From assembly GCA_004151065.3 (NCBI GenBank), contig NWUY0300038968.1:7198-18550 (forward strand): 11,353 bases of DNA, written 5' to 3'. Positions 7,187 through 11,353 of the stretch are shown in pieces. Position 1 is the first letter of the stretch. Each line of letters begins with the position of its first letter. The notes under the pieces were generated by a model that saw only the letters and a program-made list of their open reading frames with translations, had not been told where the DNA came from and did no database searches. The DNA comes from Larix sibirica (Eukaryota > Streptophyta > Pinopsida > Pinales > Pinaceae). Position numbers and translations under genes: made by a program.

Positions 7187-8740
7187 TAGCTCGATAGTCG
7201 TATAGGGTTAGCTTTACGGTTTTTACATGCCTCAACTACCAATTAGGGTTAGGGTTTGGGACCCTCTAGAATATTCTTGAAATTCCACACATTACTAGCT
7301 CTACATGTGTGGGTAATAAGAGATGATGTGGAATTCATTCAATACCATGGTGGTCAATTGGATAGGCCAACTTGCAAGAGGCATAACTTCCTCATACGGA
7401 CACCGGTTGAGGAAATTCTTGCACCATTGGAAATGTATCAGAGTGTAGAATAACGTAATGGGGTTGGGAGCTATGCACTTTGACATTTCTTTGTTACCTC
7501 GTATTTTTATTTTTTCTTGTCTATTTGTGAGAAAATATTCACTACAATGTCAAAATATGAGATTATATCATGTATATATAGCTTGAAAAAATTGTTGTGA
7601 ATTCTATTAAAATGGCTTACATTTTATTAATTCCATAAGGCGTGTTGGAATTCTAGTTGGTTTAGTATTCATATATAGCTAGCTCACCTAATAGTTGTGT
7701 CAATGTGAAATTTTCTAGTTACTTTTAAGTATAATTGTCATAAGAAAAGTAAATCAATAGTTATCATGTAAATTTCTAATTTCATACACCCTATTCACTC
7801 AATAGAGTAGGGGTTGGATAGTACACTATATATTGGCTTACCTAATGTGTAACCCTAGTGCCATGTAAATGTGAATTTCCTTTTTCTATTCAAAATTATT
7901 GACCTAAGTCCCCTTATTGTGGTTTTTAATGTCTACCCATTCTTATGACAATAACCTATTCTCATTCATTCTAAACCATTTGCATATTACTCATGGAAAT
8001 CTAAAAATGTGATTCCTTTGTTATTGTTGATAGGAATTATGAACATTAAAATTTTCTAAGCAATACAATGACTCAAATTCCAAAATTTTAAGCCAACATT
8101 TTCACATTTTTTTATGATTGTATATATGCTCCAACTTCTCATCATGGACAAGTTATTTTGTTTTTTATTAATTATGGTTAGAAACTTTCTTTGGAATCAA
8201 TATAAAAATTTCGTTAATTAATGCTTAATCTTTAAATATGTGATGAGGGGTTAGGATAATTCATTTCGTTTTTAAAAAGGTAAAAAGGAAATTATAGATC
8301 ATCTTGAATAATTTACAATCTTAGTGTCATGAATAATTTGCAATCAATTCCACACTAGTCAAGGTATCACATTCTTAGTTTGAACTCTAAAACCCAAATA
8401 TTATACTCAAGGCAAAATATGTTATGTTTGACCCTTTATTTAATTTTAATTAAGTACAAATTTACTAGCCAAAGGCCTCATACTAGCTTGCATGTTTTAC
8501 ATAATTTGCTAAAGATCCAATCATTGTTGACTCCCCTAATTAGGGATCATGCCACTAATGTGTTGCCTTTTTTTTCTTTGAATTTTAGTCTAATGAGCAC
8601 ACTAAATGGAGATTGTTGTATTTTCTAGTCATGCCAATTGCAATGTATTTTCTAGCTTGGTAAAATGCATTGATTCCTTTTTCTAGTGACACTAATTGCA
8701 ATGCATTTTTTAACTCTATAAATGAACACTTGTAGTGGCA
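7187..8740. other. AT-rich stretch without recognisable genes
   Basis: No frame resembles a known protein. The plus frame 7256-7453 is 65 codons with no family resemblance. The part 7260-7500 includes a GAGGCATAACTTCCTCATACG-like stretch that recalls untranslated parts of plant LTR retrotransposons, but I cannot name an element. From 7500 to 8620 the sequence is very AT-rich, with poly-T and poly-A runs, consistent with old intergenic DNA. Confidence 0.5.
8621..8720 (+). repeat. Imperfect tandem repeat, 58 bp period
   Basis: TTTTCTAGT, then CAATTGCAATGTATTTTCTAG, starts at 8621. A related TTTTCTAGT, then TAATTGCAATGCATTTTTTA, starts at 8679. The second copy is partial and diverges after about 40 bases. 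This looks like a simple local duplication. Confidence 0.65.
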
Positions 8741-8924
8741 AGTTCAACTCTTTTTCCATTTCTATTTTAGTGTCTACATGCCCCACCTCAACAAGTGGGG
8801 CAAGATCATTTACTTAAGTTCCAACCATGGTTACCTCTATACACATAGGTGAAGTCAACTAATTGTGACTTATCTCCTAGTTCTTCGACTAGGTAGGTTT
8901 ACTATTCCACTGCACTGCCTTTAA

Positions 8925-8966
8925 GCAAGAAGTGGTCATGTGCCCATGCTTACAACAAAACCTACA
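8925..8966 (-). other. CCHC knuckle of the LINE ORF1-like remnant
   Basis: CRFCCKHGHMTTSC keeps the three Cys and one His ligands with standard spacing. A frame change lies just upstream of it. Confidence 0.8.
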
Positions 8967-9560
8967 ACAGAACATTGTTTTCATTATTCAAAATATGTTT
9001 TCAACTCCAATTCTTACACTCTGACATGATTTTATCGAAATGACCTTTGCTCATATCTACATAAATGCAAGATGTGCAATGATGCCACTAGACCTCTTCA
9101 TTATTTCTTGACCCAAGGTAATAAAATTATCCAAAGTTTTTAACCTATTTCCAAAGGACTATTCTCAATCCAATAGTCAAATGGGAGAGAGGGTCGGCAT
9201 TCTGGCCCAAATCTGAACCTTCATTAATGATTGATTGAAACCACAATGCCATGGCTTCATAAAGAGACCAACTTTTCCCATATACCAAGCGCCCTTACCA
9301 ACACCTTGTGTGTTATCCTCTTATGAGATCAAATAAAAATTTAAAAAACCCTTGGCATTCAAGTGGTTTCCAATGGATTCTCCAAGAAACCCAAGAATCA
9401 ACAACCCACTTTTGGAGATTTCCCAATAATGTCCATAAGCCATTAAACCTACATATCATCCCATGTTTCAAGGAATGGTTTTTGTCCTTCTTAATCCACT
9501 CGAGAGTAAGATTCAAATTCAAAAATGAGGTTATTTTATCCACAACAAAGGATTGAGACC
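8925..9560 (-). pseudogene. DUF4283 / CCHC (zf-CCHC_4) LINE ORF1-like remnant
   Basis: Plant proteins of this type, often ORF1 of L1-like LINEs, are thought to bind nucleic acid. The minus frame 9612-9313 encodes EWIKKDKNHSLKHGMICRFN, then GLWTLLGNLQKWVVDSWVSW and PLECQGFFKFLFD. After frameshifts it continues with GKVGLFMKPWHCGFN (about 9275-9230), VQIWAR, and DNFITLGQEIMKRSSGIIAH (about 9130-9070). It then reads CIYVDMSKGHFDKIMSECKN and finally CRFCCKHGHMTTSC (8966-8925), an intact C-x2-C-x4-H-x4-C knuckle. The order and spacing match DUF4283 followed by zf-CCHC_4. Stops and at least three frameshifts make it a pseudogene. The N-terminal start is unclear, and 9612-10440 upstream shows no recognised domain. 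Confidence 0.82.
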
Positions 9561-9612
9561 TTAAAAAGGGGGGAGGAATTATTTGGGAACATTTTGGTAG
9601 CAAACTTAACAC

Positions 9613-10440
9613 TCCCTTAGCTCTTCTTCAAATGAAGAATATTTGAACAAAGTTTATATACCTTTGCCAAGAATTTTAGATGGAAAACCTTTCATCGTTG
9701 TAAATGAGGTTGTCCATGTATTTTTAGGACCTCCATGAAGACAAAGCACAAAGTGTAGATTCAATTCCTATATGTCATAATCAGCCATAGTACAACCCAT
9801 TTTTAGGGTGCTTACTTGCAAAGAGCAACATATTGGTATGGATGGAGCCCCACCTTGTCCTATATCTTCATCACTAAGGTAATATTATTCCTAGAAAGGG
9901 TTTTCTCAAATTTCCACATGCCCCCTCTCAAGTGAAAACCCAAATGCAAAGTTGACTCAAGGAACCACACTTTTCCACACAATTCCCTTGGCAAGGGTAC
10001 CAAAGAGTTGGAGGGCATCTTCTCCCTTGGGGTGTAGTTGTCTGAACCAAATACTATTCAGCTTATGCATTTTAAGTGCTAAGGCTTGTAAACCTATGCA
10101 CTCTAACAACGTACTTGTTTACTTATATTTGTGAAAGGGGTTAACGTAAGCATGATCCATGCAGCCCCACTTGATTGACTCCTTATTGATCATGTTGAGC
10201 TTATCTAATACAACCTATATGGGGTTGAAGAGAGAGTAGACATCTAGGCCAAATTATGCATCTAAATCTCTTTGCAATGATAGTATTATGGAAACAAGAC
10301 ATCAACATTATTGTATGGGTTACCATACCATTGAAGCTAAACTAGCATAGATCCATCTTAAACCCATATCTATCAAGCACCAAGAGGGATTTGGCGATTC
10401 CCAATATCGGAATGTTCCGAAGTGTCGGAACATAATGACT
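9613..10440. other. Unassigned sequence upstream of the LINE ORF1-like remnant
   Basis: Minus-strand fragments read protein-like over short stretches, for example LALKMHKLNSIWFRQLHPKG and EDALQLFGTLAKGIVWKSV near 10085-9970, but I recognise no family. They could be the decayed N-terminal part or leader of the LINE, or an older host or transposon frame. Confidence 0.35.
10412..10433. repeat. Perfect inverted repeat, 8 bp arms
   Basis: ATGTTCCG, a six-base loop AAGTGT, then CGGAACAT form a perfect stem-loop. No T-run follows and no gene lies adjacent, so no function is assigned. Confidence 0.7.
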
Positions 10441-10507
10441 AGGACATCAATATTAAACTTTGTCACTTCATCATTTTGTCCTCACCATTATATCCATGGA
10501 AAAATGC

Positions 10508-10760
10508 ATGTCACATCCATATCTCATTTCATCATTTTTGCTTTTGTTTGACCCCTACGTCAAACTTGCCAAGTTGTGTCTTATGCATCGTCATGTCATG
10601 GTCATGTCGAGGTTTGTCATTTCTCTCTCTATGCATCATCATGGCATGATGTTTGTGTCATTATGTATGCATTGAAGAGTCAGTCATGCCCATATTTCAT
10701 TTGATGAGATTTGCTTTTGTTTGTTCCCCTTGGCACTAACTCAAAGTTTCAGTAAGTTAA
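10508..10760 (+). repeat. Imperfect duplicated segment, about 172 bp apart
   Basis: CATATCTCATTTCATC, then ATTTTTGCTTTTGTTTGACCCC (about 10518-10553), recurs as CATATTTCATTTGATG, then AGATTTGCTTTTGTTTGTTCCCC (about 10690-10728). Similarity extends loosely to about 70 bases. Between them lie many ATGCATCATCATG-like words. Confidence 0.55.
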
Positions 10761-11179
10761 AGGTAATTTGCATCCTTTCAAGTAAAAACCTCCAATTCCA
10801 TGTCCTCCAATAAATTTCCAAATGCAATGTGCATCATCAATGCCATCAATTTCCATCATCATTGCCATCACCATGCCCCAAACCAAAGAGTAAAAATCCT
10901 CCCTTTACAAAAAAAAGGAGCTAATGTCCACCATTTGTAAAAAAGAGTTATGATTTATTTCCCTTTATTCATTTATCTTTCAAAAAAGAAAAAAAGGAAA
11001 AGGTACCCTACTTTATATTAAGTTATGAGCGGTGGGATGACTTTCTCCCACCAATTAGATCCCATCATGTTCTTTTAAAATAACAAAAAAGAAGATCCCT
11101 TCCCATGCAAAATTTCCTTCATTACGTGGCTTTAATGCTTAACCCCTTGAATCCCATCTTTTAACTCTTATCATTATTT
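10761..11179. other. Low-complexity AT-rich stretch without genes
   Basis: There are CATCAT/CCATCA words near 10830-10880 and A-rich runs near 10905-10920 and 10980-11000. The hairpin GGTGGGA/TCCCACC lies at 11031-11052, with a seven-base stem and an eight-base loop. No coding resemblance was found on either strand. Confidence 0.5.
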
Positions 11180-11353
11180 ATTTTTTTGACAAGAACGGTT
11201 AGGTTGCATTAATCGGAATTCTGGCTAGCCAGAATGAAAGAGTTACAGATCTGAAGAAGGTTGGTGACCTCTAACAGTGCTGCCAACCTCCTTGTGAAAG
11301 TCTTGGGAGACAAATCCCATCTGTTTTTTGAGCTAATTCGAGAAAATGACGAA
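11180..11353 (-). mobile_element. Possible 3' end of a LINE, truncated by the window edge
   Basis: On the minus strand the sequence runs into AATGCAACCTAACCGTTCTT, then GTC and the A-rich tail CAAAAAAATAAATAATGA (about 11193-11176). A TTAATGCAA-type word just before an A-tail resembles the 3' ends of plant L1-like elements as I recall them. No ORF2 motif is visible in the 170 bases available, so this is tentative. Confidence 0.35.
11218..11235. repeat. Perfect 18 bp palindrome
   Basis: ATTCTGGCTAGCCAGAAT equals its own reverse complement, centred on GCTAGC. It sits within the possible LINE 3' region and could form a cruciform or an RNA hairpin. Confidence 0.85.

Noticed and set aside
7243-7260. 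TTAGGGTTAGGGTTTGGG telomere-like run
   Set aside because: Under three units and mixed in type; too short to call an interstitial telomeric repeat.
8380-8628. Plus-strand frame of 82 codons
   Set aside because: No recognised domain, AT-rich composition, and no promoter or neighbour supports it.
8715-8722. TATAAATG as a host promoter
   Set aside because: No coding region follows, and such words are frequent by chance in AT-rich DNA.
9308-9556. Plus-strand frame of 82 codons
   Set aside because: Antisense shadow of the DUF4283-like minus-strand frame.
10460-10675. Plus-strand frame of 71 codons rich in Met and His
   Set aside because: Its composition comes from repeated ATGCATCATCATG-like words rather than a protein family.

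Overview
The window looks like transposon-rich, non-genic nuclear DNA of a land plant. The evidence is plant-type LTR retrotransposon proteins (closest in recalled pattern to Ty3/gypsy chromovirus-like Gag-Pol), a second LTR element with a Met-initiator-tRNA primer-binding site, and a plant LINE-type DUF4283/CCHC reading frame. I could not name the species. I found no intact host gene, rRNA, tRNA or CRISPR. Every recognisable coding region is on the minus strand and is broken by stops and frameshifts.

Left part (1-6672): a decayed Ty3/gypsy element lies on the minus strand, so it reads right to left: LTR (about 6237-6672), primer-binding site (6223-6234), Gag with a zinc knuckle (about 6148-5170), protease (5000-4677), linker, reverse transcriptase (from 4470), RNase H (about 1310-900) and integrase (about 773 to the window edge). 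A second LTR element on the plus strand (1883-4184) has inserted into the reverse transcriptase. It has 377 and 373 bp LTRs, a 5 bp target duplication (AAGTG) and the terminal pair TGTTGGG/CCCAACA. Its interior is about 1.55 kb with no recognisable gag or pol. It carries GTCGACT-rich repeats, including a 40 bp tandem array, so it is a non-autonomous element.

Middle (about 6690-7260): the C-terminal integrase end of another copy of the same gypsy family, then a single N at 7040, then a truncated second copy of the LTR. The NN at 402-403 falls where about 100 codons of integrase core are missing. Both N positions are therefore probably assembly joins or gaps rather than ambiguous bases.

Right part (7260-11353): AT-rich sequence without genes to about 8740. 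Then comes a degenerate minus-strand LINE ORF1-like frame (DUF4283 plus a CCHC knuckle, about 9560-8925), more unassigned sequence with small repeats and hairpins, and at the right edge a possible minus-strand LINE 3' end. Nothing here works together as a functional system. The window is best read as layered transposon insertions at different stages of decay.
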